Shown here: one piece after another, positions 10,288-18,741 of the stretch
How the letters are laid out: every line of letters begins with the position of its first letter
Position numbering within the stretch: the stretch's first letter is position 1
Source of the DNA: Pedobacter cryotolerans
Lineage (GTDB): Bacteria > Bacteroidota > Bacteroidia > Sphingobacteriales > Sphingobacteriaceae
Direction: 5' to 3'
NCBI RefSeq assembly: GCF_005116475.1
Contig: NZ_SWBO01000009.1
Span: forward strand, 62,177-126,176
Length of the DNA: 64,000 nucleotides
The notes under the pieces: model-generated
What the model was told of the DNA's origin: nothing
The model's input: only the letters and a program-made list of their open reading frames with translations
Database searches by the model: none
Position numbers and translations under genes: made by a program

Positions 10288-10366
10288 TTTGTCATTCTGA
10301 GCGCAGCGAAGAATCTCTATTATAGTATTTATTATTTGAGATTCCTCCGAAGTCGGAATGACAAAA
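10288..10366. repeat. REP-type palindrome (GTCATTCTGAGC family)
   Basis: TTTGTCATTCTGAGCG at the left is answered by AGTCGGAATGACAAA at the right, and inner arms AGCGAAGAATCTC and GAGATTCCTCC also pair, leaving an AT loop. It sits in the 331-base convergent interval between obgE and the end of the polysaccharide locus. The rest of that interval is AT-rich with no frame I would call; a weak hairpin (ATTAGT, GGCTAT, ACTAAT near 10508-10525) may end the minus-strand operon. Confidence 0.8.
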
Positions 10367-10529
10367 CTAGGAGTTTATAATTTTTATAAAATTTTGATTT
10401 ATAGAAACTTAACAAATAGTGTCAATGGTAGCATAGCGACGAGATATCTCTTAGTTTTAATAGATCAAACCATCTAATTTCTATTAGCTGAAGCTAGTGG
10501 AAGTATTAGTGGCTATACTAATGAACTGT

Positions 10530-11084
10530 TTAATCAATAACCCTATCTTTAACTTTGATAGCCGGATTACTTTGATAAATACTAAACGATTCTAAATCTT
10601 TAGTAGCTACAGAACCAACTGTTAATACGGCATGAGAAGCTGCGGTAACGCCCGGACAAACAACTGCATTAGCGCCAATCCATACACCATCTTCTAAAAC
10701 AATGGGTTTAGTAATAAGATCGAAATCTGCTTTTTTATAATCATGATTGCCAGTTAAAAGCATCGCTTTTTGCGAAACACAAACATTATTGCCAATACTC
10801 ACTTCTGCTAAATTCTCAATTCTGCATTCGGCTAACCACGAATAATCTCCGATGCTTAGTTTCCAGGGATAATGAATATAGATGTAGGGTTTAATGCGAA
10901 CATCTTTACCAATTTTAGCGCCAAATAACCGCAGTATCCAAACTAACACAGAACTGGAAGGCATTAAGCCAGAACGAAAAATGAGCATACTCGTAAAATA
11001 CCAACAAAAAATTTTGAAGGTTGAGGCACCCGAATCAAAATCTTTTTTATCAAAATCTTTCTTAAGTTTTGTCTGATTTTTCAA
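10530..11084 (-). CDS. WcaF-like O-acetyltransferase (left-handed beta helix)
   Basis: A 184-residue hexapeptide-repeat acetyltransferase resembling colanic acid acetyltransferase WcaF and maltose acetyltransferase; it would move acetyl from acetyl-CoA to a sugar of the surface polysaccharide. Visible are the beta-helix turns IGKDVRIKPYIYIHYPWKL, VSIGNNVCVSQKAM and VWIGANAVVCPGVT, and the catalytic-type His in LTGNHDY. Residues 8-17 contain a duplicated KKDFDKKDFD encoded by a 12-base tandem repeat, probably slippage. It is the last gene of the minus-strand locus, one base after the exosortase gene. Confidence 0.88.
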   Translation of the reverse strand: MKNQTKLKKDFDKKDFDSGASTFKIFCWYFTSMLIFRSGLMPSSSVLVWILRLFGAKIGKDVRIKPYIYIHYPWKLSIGDYSWLAECRIENLAEVSIGNNVCVSQKAMLLTGNHDYKKADFDLITKPIVLEDGVWIGANAVVCPGVTAASHAVLTVGSVATKDLESFSIYQSNPAIKVKDRVID

Positions 11085-11085
11085 T

Positions 11086-11676
11086 TTACTGATCTGGATT
11101 TGTTTTTGATAGGGAATTTGTATTCTTCTTAATATATAAGTATAATAAAAGGAAGATACAGATATAAACTATGATGTTAAATATCTCGTGGTGATAAGTA
11201 AAATTATCTCTTTGTGATTCGAAAAAGCAAAGCAATACACCTAAGCCAGCAATTCTGCCTACGTTTAACACATAAATCATAATCATTCCAATAACAAAAA
11301 GCCTAAATTTTGCTTTCAGCTTTGCTGGAAAAGCGATTACAAAAGCTGTAAAAAAACTCATTACACCTAAACCTAAGCAAGAATAGTTAACTCTTAACAA
11401 GGGTCCATTAACTACCATTACATCGATTTCATTGTAAATAGCATAAAAACCAAAAAGTTTAATGATCCATACAGCCGGTACAATTAATATTGTTCTTAAT
11501 CCTTGAATGTAATTTAGATTTTCGGAGATAAAGGCATTGTAATATTTTCCACCTTCGCTCATTACGCTATTCATAAATAAATTGCCTTGGCTAAATAGAA
11601 AGTAGAAAAAAAGCAGTTTAACCACAAATAATAATGCAGCTTTATTGGCTTTTTTTTTGTTTAAGGATTGTTCCAT
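11086..11676 (-). CDS. Exosortase family protein (probably the exosortase Y type)
   Basis: An integral membrane protease/transpeptidase-like protein of 196 residues with about six hydrophobic segments. The exosortase catalytic triad is visible as Cys100 in NYSCLGLG, Arg141 in NVGRIAGL and His162 or His163 in YHHEIFN, each at the end of a membrane segment. Exosortases recognise C-terminal tails of exported proteins made of a short motif, a helix and basic residues. Such tails (PIDDYIP type) occur on four small proteins at 42631-45321, the other end of the same locus. The position next to a Wzy-like polymerase and glycosyltransferases is typical of exosortase clusters. The subfamily name is from memory and not checked. 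Confidence 0.88.
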   Translation of the reverse strand: MEQSLNKKKANKAALLFVVKLLFFYFLFSQGNLFMNSVMSEGGKYYNAFISENLNYIQGLRTILIVPAVWIIKLFGFYAIYNEIDVMVVNGPLLRVNYSCLGLGVMSFFTAFVIAFPAKLKAKFRLFVIGMIMIYVLNVGRIAGLGVLLCFFESQRDNFTYHHEIFNIIVYICIFLLLYLYIKKNTNSLSKTNPDQ

Positions 11677-11698
11677 ACATTGAGAGCGTTAATTCGAT

Positions 11699-12562
11699 TT
11701 ACAAATTTACATCTTTAGATTTTATAATTTCTTTCATTTTAACATCAACAATTAACCTAAACCAAAATCCTTGTAAAAAATGGAATAAAACACCTGTTGA
11801 TCCGTCTAAAACACCTAATTTAAAGATTAAGCGATACCCAAAATATAAAAATGGTCTAAAACCTAAAGGTAATTTCCACCAAACTTTTTTAAGGTAAGCA
11901 TTACGTTCATCAGGGTTGCCAAAAAAATCTGCTCTATTGCTTTGGCTCCTTAGATTTTTGAACCGATCTACTTCTTCTTGGGCAATTAAATCACTATATC
12001 TATTGTGTTTACTAATCCAAAAACTAATCTCATTTTCTTTGAGGTTTTCTTCTATAAGATGGCCATTTTTCCAAATTGTAGTTTCTCCATTTACAATAAA
12101 GCGATGATCCATGTTTTCATTTAAATCAGAATAACCAATTCCAGTGCGAAACATTTTTAACAAATATTTGGGATAGAAACCACCATATTTGATCCATGTA
12201 CCTTTAAAATAATTTTTTCGATTAAAATATATCCCATTGATGGATAAATAATCATCATTCTTAAAATTTTGCAACATCAAGTATAATTCTGTTGTTACAA
12301 TTTGGTCGGCATCAAGCCCGATGATCCAAGGAGTTTTGATGTTAAAGTTTTTAAGCGCGAAATCCCATTGTTTAGGATGATTTTCGAATGGATTGATTTT
12401 TGTTTCGGCGTTAAAATCTTTTGCAATAGCTAAAGTATGGTCCGTACTACCAGAATCTAAAATATAAATAGCCGCATTTAAATCCTTAATAGATTTTAAT
12501 AGTCTTGGTAAATGAATTTCTTCATTGTAGGTTAGGATGACAAAACTGAAATTAGAATTCAT
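11699..12562 (-). CDS. Glycosyltransferase family 2
   Basis: A 287-residue GT-A enzyme. The N-terminus FVILTYNEEIHLPRLLKSI and ILDSGSTDHT are the classic nucleotide-binding region, and GLDADQIVT holds the DxD-like metal site. The C-terminal half (FFGNPDERNAYLKKVWWK, LGVLDGSTGVLFHFLQGFW) resembles WaaE/KdtX-like inverting transferases with a short amphipathic end that may touch the membrane. It is 22 bases upstream of the exosortase gene. The 210-base spacer before it is one of the few breaks in the locus, so a separate promoter for this gene, the exosortase and the acetyltransferase is possible. The sugar is unknown. Confidence 0.9.
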   Translation of the reverse strand: MNSNFSFVILTYNEEIHLPRLLKSIKDLNAAIYILDSGSTDHTLAIAKDFNAETKINPFENHPKQWDFALKNFNIKTPWIIGLDADQIVTTELYLMLQNFKNDDYLSINGIYFNRKNYFKGTWIKYGGFYPKYLLKMFRTGIGYSDLNENMDHRFIVNGETTIWKNGHLIEENLKENEISFWISKHNRYSDLIAQEEVDRFKNLRSQSNRADFFGNPDERNAYLKKVWWKLPLGFRPFLYFGYRLIFKLGVLDGSTGVLFHFLQGFWFRLIVDVKMKEIIKSKDVNL

Positions 12563-12772
12563 GATAAATGTTTATAGTTGTCATCTTTAACTTGCAAAAC
12601 GATATTGTTAGCTATTGAACAGTAAATTCTTGTTCTTTTAAAAGTAATATTAGCTTTCTTTTTAACCATAATTTAACATGACCTCTAACTCATAAATGAT
12701 TAACATGTAGATCTTATTAGCCAAATAAGCTAAAATTTAATTTTTTTGGCAACATGTTATCCAACATTATAG
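12563..12772. other. Internal spacer of the polysaccharide locus
   Basis: A 210-base AT-rich gap without a frame. It contains two ACATGT-type palindromes (ACATGT near 12704 and AACATGTT near 12753) and the partial palindrome TTAGCCAAATAAGCTAA. I find no full promoter match, so its role is open. Confidence 0.5.
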
Positions 12773-14005
12773 TTAGCCATTTAATATATCTGTATAAAGC
12801 TTAATGTATTTTTGCGCTAAAATTTTGTCGTTAAAATCTTTAAAAATTAAAGATGCAGCCAATTTTCTTATTTTATTTCTCTTTTGGTTATCTTGGTAGC
12901 TTAGGTTCAGTTTATCAGCAACTGAATGTACATCCAGTTTGGTTATCCATCCTAAATTGTTTTCGGTTACATAATTTGCTAAACCAACTTGATTAGATAA
13001 TATTACAGCTGTACCCACACTTAAACTTTCGATTACTACGTTTGCGAAATTTTCATTGTAAGAAGTAAGTACCATTATATCGTTTTTTGATAGTAAATTA
13101 AACTTATCATCATTTTTAACTTGACCCAACCAGCTAATTTTATCAGCTAATTTTAAGTGTGTTGCCCTAGTTTTTAAGCTTTGGATATAATCTTTATTAC
13201 CGGATCCAGCTATTGTTAAAATAAAATCAAAATTTAGTATTGATAAAGCATCAAATAGTAGTTCTAAACCTTTTTTTTCTTCGATACGTGATAGAAAGAT
13301 AATTTTAAATGGGATTGCTGTGTTTTCGTTATTTATTGATTGTTGTTCTTTGTTCGTTACATGATGATCATTTAACTGAACTAAATTTGGAATAACTACA
13401 ATGCTTTTAGGGTTTACAAGAGTTAAAATATCATATTTTTCTTTCTCACTTGTAGCATGAATATGGCAATAGTTAAGCAATCTTTTACCAATTATTTTAT
13501 GAATAAGGTTTTTAGCTAATGAATTTCTATTGGTTTGAGTATAGGTTGTTAACATTCCTCTGGGCGATAATACAACGGGTATTTTGTGCCAAAAAGCAAC
13601 TGCACAACTTAATACAGAAACTAAATTCCACCAGGCATGGATGTGTATGATAATACCAATTTTGTCATGCTGAGCCTGTCTAAGCACCTTAAATAAATTA
13701 TAAAGTAAGGCAGGAGAAAAATGAGTATGATCTTTCGTTATTCTGCTGAAATAACTTACCTCAACACCATCAACTATTTTAGTTTGATTAGGTTCAACTT
13801 CCAGTTCATTTTTACCATTAGCCGTAGTTGTAAAAACCTTTAAAGTTAGTTTTTCAATCCACCTATCACACTTTCGGACATCTGAACTTCCTGTCTCTTC
13901 ATCTTTCCAACTCCCCAGAGACTCACACAATTTTGCCACAGACATGGTTGGCCCGCCATAAATATATGCTGGTTTATATGCCGCAGTAATTTGTATAATT
14001 TTCAA
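12773..14005 (-). CDS. Glycosyltransferase family 4 with in-frame repeat-derived segments
   Basis: A 410-residue GT-B transferase. The N-terminal YIYGGPTMSVAKLCESL binds acceptor. In the C-terminal half FLSRIEEKKGLELLFDAL and the E-x7-E region ENFANVVIESLSVG bind the nucleotide sugar. Two stretches look foreign. After LCESL about 22 polar residues (GSWKDEETGSSDVRKC and on, near 13850-13915) replace the usual short loop before the beta strand LKVFTTTANG. Later VLRQAQHDK is the translation of a REP arm (13663-13687). Both keep the frame and fall in surface loops by my reading, so the enzyme may still work. It sits 13 bases after the Wzy-like gene. Confidence 0.88.
   Translation of the reverse strand: MKIIQITAAYKPAYIYGGPTMSVAKLCESLGSWKDEETGSSDVRKCDRWIEKLTLKVFTTTANGKNELEVEPNQTKIVDGVEVSYFSRITKDHTHFSPALLYNLFKVLRQAQHDKIGIIIHIHAWWNLVSVLSCAVAFWHKIPVVLSPRGMLTTYTQTNRNSLAKNLIHKIIGKRLLNYCHIHATSEKEKYDILTLVNPKSIVVIPNLVQLNDHHVTNKEQQSINNENTAIPFKIIFLSRIEEKKGLELLFDALSILNFDFILTIAGSGNKDYIQSLKTRATHLKLADKISWLGQVKNDDKFNLLSKNDIMVLTSYNENFANVVIESLSVGTAVILSNQVGLANYVTENNLGWITKLDVHSVADKLNLSYQDNQKRNKIRKLAASLIFKDFNDKILAQKYIKLYTDILNG
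13663..13687. repeat. REP half-element embedded in a glycosyltransferase gene
   Basis: TGTCATGCTGAGCCTGTC followed by TAAGCA on the plus strand matches the left arm of the intergenic REP at 10288 (GTCATTCTGAGC). On the minus strand it is read as LRQAQHD within the coding frame. Confidence 0.7.
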
Positions 14006-14018
14006 TCTGGGTAGCGAA

Positions 14019-15422
14019 TTAAGCCTCTTCTAAAATACCTTTGGCTTTAAAAATAAAATGAAATATGTACATGGTAACTACACTCCAAAATACGGAGTTT
14101 ACCAAGAACTCGAAACTGTTGCCTCTCCATAAAATTTGAAATAAACCTGCAAAAATAACGGCACAGCCCATAAAATAACTTCCAAATAATTTTTCAGCCT
14201 TGATGGCAATCCATTGAGCTATGGCGCCATAAGCAAAAAGACCAATAAAAATTCCGATCATGCCATAAGATAAATAGCAATCTACAATATAAGCTGGTTT
14301 AGCTGAAACTACAGATTGCCTGCTCACCACACCAGCGTTGTAAACTCTTTGCATTACCATATCTTCAATTATAGGCTTACCTGGCCACAAAAATCTTGGA
14401 ATAATTGAGGTTGCAGCATCCTTAAGTAAATGAGTTTTGTAGTATGGTATGTAGTTAGGTGTAGAATTAACGTATTTGATAAACATATCAATTTCAGAAA
14501 ATCTATAAATTAAAAATTCCCAATTGTCTTCTTTTAATTCTGTTTCATCTGTATTAAAAACTGCATCTATACTTTGATCTCTCAACTCTGAGGCTTCAAG
14601 TCCTTGTCCCGCTAAATTTCTGAAATTACCGATAAATGTAGGCAGCACAAAAAATAAAGCAATAAGTATTACACTAAATACAGGCACTATTTTTTTTCCA
14701 TATATTGGTAAAAGGAATACACCCAAAAGCAATACGCAAATAATTATTGGTTCTTTAAAACCCGAAACTAAAGCATTCATTAAATTACTTGTAAATAAAG
14801 CTCCGGCCAACAAAATGTTTGTTCTTTTTTGTTCTCTAATAGCGAAAGCTAGGGCAATGGTGCCGGCAACAAAACTAATCCCTGTAAGTTGAATACTGAA
14901 TTGACTTAAAGCGCCGACTTTGCCAAAAGCATAACCAATGGGTAAACATACTATTGAGATACCCAAAAGTAAATTACTAACGGATGGAGTATAGAGGTTA
15001 TATTTTTTTTCTACTGGATAGTTCATTTGACTTAAGATACCATGAACTAACGCTGCATGGCCTAAAACATAATACATTTGACACTTTGCAATTGCCAAAT
15101 ATAAATCGTCTTTAAACATTACACTGTTACCTGTATAATCAAAATATTCATATCCAACAGCGTTGATATAATAGAATATACTTGTAAAGCACATGTAACC
15201 AGCAAATATTAATTGCATTAAAAAAATTGGTCGCATGAGCTGATCAAAAATTTTATGATCTTTAGGAAGCGGCTTAATTACACCACTGTAGCTTAAATAA
15301 AATATATAAAACGACCCAGCCCAAGCAACAATATAAGCGGCATGGGCTTGCTTTAAAATAAGCCATGCCAATAAAAATGGGATGTAAAGTAGTAAATATC
15401 GCAAGGGATGTATTGAGCTCAT
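14019..15422 (-). CDS. Wzy-like O-antigen/exopolysaccharide polymerase
   Basis: A 467-residue membrane protein with roughly twelve hydrophobic segments and one larger polar stretch (residues about 265-350) that includes NFRNLAGQGLEASELRDQ and IIPRFLWPGKPIIEDM. That layout, with a periplasmic loop and Arg residues, is the pattern of Wzy polymerases that join repeat units on the lipid carrier. Sequence identity within Wzy is always low, so the call rests on topology and locus. The position between two GT4 genes and near the exosortase suggests the Wzy-like partner known from exosortase loci (from memory). Confidence 0.75.
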   Translation of the reverse strand: MSSIHPLRYLLLYIPFLLAWLILKQAHAAYIVAWAGSFYIFYLSYSGVIKPLPKDHKIFDQLMRPIFLMQLIFAGYMCFTSIFYYINAVGYEYFDYTGNSVMFKDDLYLAIAKCQMYYVLGHAALVHGILSQMNYPVEKKYNLYTPSVSNLLLGISIVCLPIGYAFGKVGALSQFSIQLTGISFVAGTIALAFAIREQKRTNILLAGALFTSNLMNALVSGFKEPIIICVLLLGVFLLPIYGKKIVPVFSVILIALFFVLPTFIGNFRNLAGQGLEASELRDQSIDAVFNTDETELKEDNWEFLIYRFSEIDMFIKYVNSTPNYIPYYKTHLLKDAATSIIPRFLWPGKPIIEDMVMQRVYNAGVVSRQSVVSAKPAYIVDCYLSYGMIGIFIGLFAYGAIAQWIAIKAEKLFGSYFMGCAVIFAGLFQILWRGNSFEFLVNSVFWSVVTMYIFHFIFKAKGILEEA

Positions 15423-15428
15423 TTATTT

Positions 15429-16577
15429 TTATAATTCATTTAAAATTGCAGTACACTGTTTAGTAAAAGACCATTCTTTAATTTTAATGGCTGATTTTTT
15501 GCCCATTTCTTTTAAAGTAAATTTATTACTTACCATTAAATTGAGCTTATCAGATAAACTTGCTAAGTTATTGCTTTCAAATATATAACCATTCTCCCCA
15601 TCAATCACTAAATCTTCTGCACAACCTACATGATCTGAAACTAAAATAGCTTTACTGCAAGCCATTGCTTCGTTAACAGCTAAACCCCAAGTTTCTTCGG
15701 AGCCCTGTGATGGTAAACAAAATAGATCGCAAGCTTGATAAATGACAGGCATTTGTGTTTGGTTTTGAAAATCCATAAAATGAATCTTTTGAGATTTGAG
15801 ATTTGAGATTTGAGATTTGAGACTGTTTTCCAATTCTCCATTTCCTACAAACAACAAATGAACACCATCCAAATTCAAATTTATAAAAGCCTTAAGCAAC
15901 AATTCAGGATTTTTCTTTGCTTCTAATTTACCTGCAAATAAAATTAACATCTGATCAGGTGAAATTTGCAGTTGTTGTCTTAATTGTAAAGCTTCTTTGC
16001 TTCTATCTTCAGCAAATCGATTATTATCTACAGCGTGGGGAGCAAAAACTAATTGATTTTCCTTTAATCCAAATTTTTTAAAATAGGCTTTGTTGGCAGA
16101 ACCAACATAAAAAGCTTTATTGCTGTGCTGGTAAACCCATTTTAAGAATAAACCTCTCAGAATCTCTTTAATTCCCTTTCGCTCATCAATTAAAGTAGAA
16201 TCTCCTCTGAACCAAAGCGGAATTTTACCTTTAAAATAGCGAAGAGCGGAGATATGACTTTGATAAGCCCAGCCGTAAATTAAGATAGCCATTGGATCAA
16301 AATCCTTAATTTTCTGTTTTAGGGTTGGATTTATAATTCCACTAAAATGATGTGAACCAGGATTTTTTGCTGTATTTGCTAAAAACTCATATTCATAACC
16401 TTGCAATAAAGGTAAATCCCAATCAATCCATTTCTTAAAATCTGGATCGTATTTAGCTTTAGCACCTTCCTTACCCCAAGTATAAAAAACTTTTAACTCG
16501 CAACTTTGAGCCAATAATTGAAATAAAGGGACATAATATTGGATAGGGTGGGTGATGATGATGGCTAGTTTTTTCAA
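15429..16577 (-). CDS. Glycosyltransferase family 4 containing a heptamer tandem repeat
   Basis: A 382-residue GT-B transferase starting MKKLAIIITHPIQYYVPLF, a start common to a group of GT4 proteins in exopolysaccharide loci. FAGKLEAKKNPELLLKAF and SEETWGLAVNEAMACSKAIL form the donor site with its two Glu. Between VGNGELENSL and KIHFMDF the protein reads LKSQISNLKSQ, encoded by five perfect TTTGAGA units on the plus strand (15788-15822). That segment lies in the loop between two Rossmann strands. The stop codon directly precedes the Wzy-like gene by six bases and the start abuts the FkbM methyltransferase. Confidence 0.9.
   Translation of the reverse strand: MKKLAIIITHPIQYYVPLFQLLAQSCELKVFYTWGKEGAKAKYDPDFKKWIDWDLPLLQGYEYEFLANTAKNPGSHHFSGIINPTLKQKIKDFDPMAILIYGWAYQSHISALRYFKGKIPLWFRGDSTLIDERKGIKEILRGLFLKWVYQHSNKAFYVGSANKAYFKKFGLKENQLVFAPHAVDNNRFAEDRSKEALQLRQQLQISPDQMLILFAGKLEAKKNPELLLKAFINLNLDGVHLLFVGNGELENSLKSQISNLKSQKIHFMDFQNQTQMPVIYQACDLFCLPSQGSEETWGLAVNEAMACSKAILVSDHVGCAEDLVIDGENGYIFESNNLASLSDKLNLMVSNKFTLKEMGKKSAIKIKEWSFTKQCTAILNEL
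15788..15822. repeat. Five perfect TTTGAGA tandem units inside a coding region
   Basis: Units start at 15788, 15795, 15802, 15809 and 15816, 35 bases in all. Seven is not a multiple of three, so loss or gain of one unit would shift the frame of the glycosyltransferase gene that contains them. Similar words (ATTTGA, GATATGAGA) recur in spacers of this window. Confidence 0.95.
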
Positions 16578-17471
16578 TTAAATACTACGATTAAAAATTT
16601 TAAATGCAGCAGCACTATTTAACCTATCTGTCACAAATTCAATATCCCTTAAATAAATGGTATTGTGACTTCCAAATATTGTAATTTCTACAAGTTCCCT
16701 TTTTAGTGGATTATAATCATGCGGTTTAAAACCATTGCTTAATAGTTTATCATGTATTTCTTGGTCATCATATCCATATCTGCTACCACTTCCATTGAGT
16801 TCAATTATGATGGCTTTTAAAGTTAAATCTGCTAATGTTAGGTTAGCTCCATTTAATACTTCTCTCTCAAATCCCTCTACATCTATTTTAATTAAACTTG
16901 GCTTATTTTTAAGGTAATAAATATCTAACATATCTGTTTCAACTAAAATAGTATGCTGATTATCCTTAACATTTATGAGAATATGATTGGTAGTGTCTTC
17001 ATCAACTGTAAAGTAAAGTTTATCTTTTTTACTGCTGATGCCTTTGTTTTCAGTTGTTACCAAATTGCCCAGCTTATTCAAATCAATATTCGCTTTTAAA
17101 ATGGAGTAGGTTGTTGGTATGGGTTCAAATGCGATGGTTTTGGAATTACACAAACCAGAAGCCAATAGTGTATATGCGCCAACATTTGCGCCGATATCAA
17201 AAAAGGTATCTTCTGAACGCAAGAAATGAAGTAGAAAACCCATGTCATTAAATTCGTGCAAACCACAATAGATGTTGCCAGTAATGCCAGTAAGCTGTTT
17301 TTTTGCGTAAAAGTTAATATTTCCTATGAAATGCTTAACGTAAAGCTTCTCAGGAAAGAAAAGAGTTTGTAATTGCCATAACAAAAATTTTTTATAAGCT
17401 TTAAAAATGTATTTTTTAGCTAACGGATGGTTATGAATAAAGGAAAAAGTTCGTTTGAATTTAGATAGCAC
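16578..17471 (-). CDS. FkbM family methyltransferase
   Basis: A 297-residue SAM-dependent methyltransferase. The motif I loop is FFDIGANVGAYTLLAS near residue 92, the acidic end of strand two is in IAFEPIPTTY, and IKIDVEGFEREVLNG is the FkbM signature. In polysaccharide loci such enzymes O-methylate sugar hydroxyls, a reaction inferred here from context. The N-terminal 75 residues are basic and hydrophobic (KKYIFKAYKKFLLWQLQTLF) and may rest on the membrane. It overlaps the upstream glycosyltransferase gene by 11 bases and abuts the downstream one. Confidence 0.88.
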   Translation of the reverse strand: MLSKFKRTFSFIHNHPLAKKYIFKAYKKFLLWQLQTLFFPEKLYVKHFIGNINFYAKKQLTGITGNIYCGLHEFNDMGFLLHFLRSEDTFFDIGANVGAYTLLASGLCNSKTIAFEPIPTTYSILKANIDLNKLGNLVTTENKGISSKKDKLYFTVDEDTTNHILINVKDNQHTILVETDMLDIYYLKNKPSLIKIDVEGFEREVLNGANLTLADLTLKAIIIELNGSGSRYGYDDQEIHDKLLSNGFKPHDYNPLKRELVEITIFGSHNTIYLRDIEFVTDRLNSAAAFKIFNRSI

Positions 17472-18741
17472 TTATAACATTATTAAATAATTCACATTGC
17501 AATTGAGCTCTTTTTTCAGCAGTGTATTGTTTAAAATTATTCCAATTAATTTGTCTTTCGAATTTATAACTTTCAGCGAGCTCTTTTAGTTCTAAATATG
17601 TATTATGGATAAGCTCATCATTAATTTCCTCCAAAGGGATTACTTTTCCTTCAGAGCATTCCTTTATAATATTAATAGCTGAACTTTTTGGATGAAAGAT
17701 GCCAATCATGGGCTTTTTTGCCAAGATGTATGGATAAATTTTCGAAGCAGTATATTTCGCATCATCTGACCCAAGCATCATTAGAACATCTGCATGTTGA
17801 AGGGTTTTAATTGCAGCGTAGAATGGAATTCTGTTAGTTTGTTCCGTTACATAATTATTTACATCAATTTCATCAGCAATTGGCATAACACTTGCCTTAC
17901 CGAGACCATTTGGCGCATAGCTTGTGCCGAGAAAATAAAAATGGATTCTACAAAAAAGCTTATTGTTGGTCATCAATCCGTGCTTGTAAGCTAGAAATAA
18001 TAACGTAAGAGATTTTCTCATTATATTTCCAACAACTCCTACGTATAAGAACTTGATTTTTGAGTTGTCTAAAATTAAATTGTCGTTGGCTAACTTAGCA
18101 ATATCAAAATCTACAGTCGATGCGCCAAAAGTGATAACTGTTTTAGGTATTTTTTTTACATTAGAGTATCTGTTCTCTAAATCATTAAGATAGGCTTGAG
18201 AAACGCTAATTAAACCGTCTACATTTTTCATGGCTAACGGCTCCAAAAATTTATTCAACCGATAGGAAAACCAATATTTTGGCGGACGATCTTCTTTCGG
18301 TTTGTTTTGATAGTAATCAGTGTGCCATGGATCTTGCATGTCAATCACATAAGGTACATTGAACTTAATTTTCCAATATGCCCCGAGAATTAATAATGGA
18401 AATTGTGTAGTAGAGAAATAAACTAGATCATACTTTTTACTTTTTAGCAGTTTATTAACCTTGCTTTTATATTGCCAAATAGAGCGTAGTGAAATGCTAC
18501 CCAAGCCAATTTTTTTTGTAACTTTTTTAGGTAATGCTGATACACGATGAATAACTATATCATTTGGTATAGATAATGTTAATAGTGGATCTTTAATCAT
18601 ATCTACGTATTTTTCATCTACAACCACAACTTCCACATCCCAGCCAAATTCTTTAAAATACGGTAGACTCATTCTTACACGGTGCATATCTGCTGCATTA
18701 ACGGGTGGAAAATAAGGAGAGATAATAAGCGCCGTTTTCAA
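17461..18741 (-). CDS. Glycosyltransferase, GT4-like
   Basis: A 426-residue protein with a GT-B N-terminal domain (ISPYFPPVNAADMHRVRMSL, DVEVVVVDEKYVD, YVIDMQDPWHTDY). The C-terminal half is less typical: KFLYVGVVGNIMRKSL, ADVLMMLGSDDAKYTASKIY and ILAKKPMIGIFHP stand where the donor site should be, and the usual E-x7-E is replaced by KIYPYILAKKP. This pattern occurs in WcaI/FucT-like members of GT4. It overlaps the next upstream gene by four bases. The sugar transferred is unknown. Confidence 0.82.
   Translation of the reverse strand: MKTALIISPYFPPVNAADMHRVRMSLPYFKEFGWDVEVVVVDEKYVDMIKDPLLTLSIPNDIVIHRVSALPKKVTKKIGLGSISLRSIWQYKSKVNKLLKSKKYDLVYFSTTQFPLLILGAYWKIKFNVPYVIDMQDPWHTDYYQNKPKEDRPPKYWFSYRLNKFLEPLAMKNVDGLISVSQAYLNDLENRYSNVKKIPKTVITFGASTVDFDIAKLANDNLILDNSKIKFLYVGVVGNIMRKSLTLLFLAYKHGLMTNNKLFCRIHFYFLGTSYAPNGLGKASVMPIADEIDVNNYVTEQTNRIPFYAAIKTLQHADVLMMLGSDDAKYTASKIYPYILAKKPMIGIFHPKSSAINIIKECSEGKVIPLEEINDELIHNTYLELKELAESYKFERQINWNNFKQYTAEKRAQLQCELFNNVISAI

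Noticed and set aside
15788..15822. TTTGAGA tandem as a CRISPR array
   Set aside because: Units are directly joined with no spacers, and the tract lies in a coding frame. No CRISPR array or cas gene was seen anywhere in the window.
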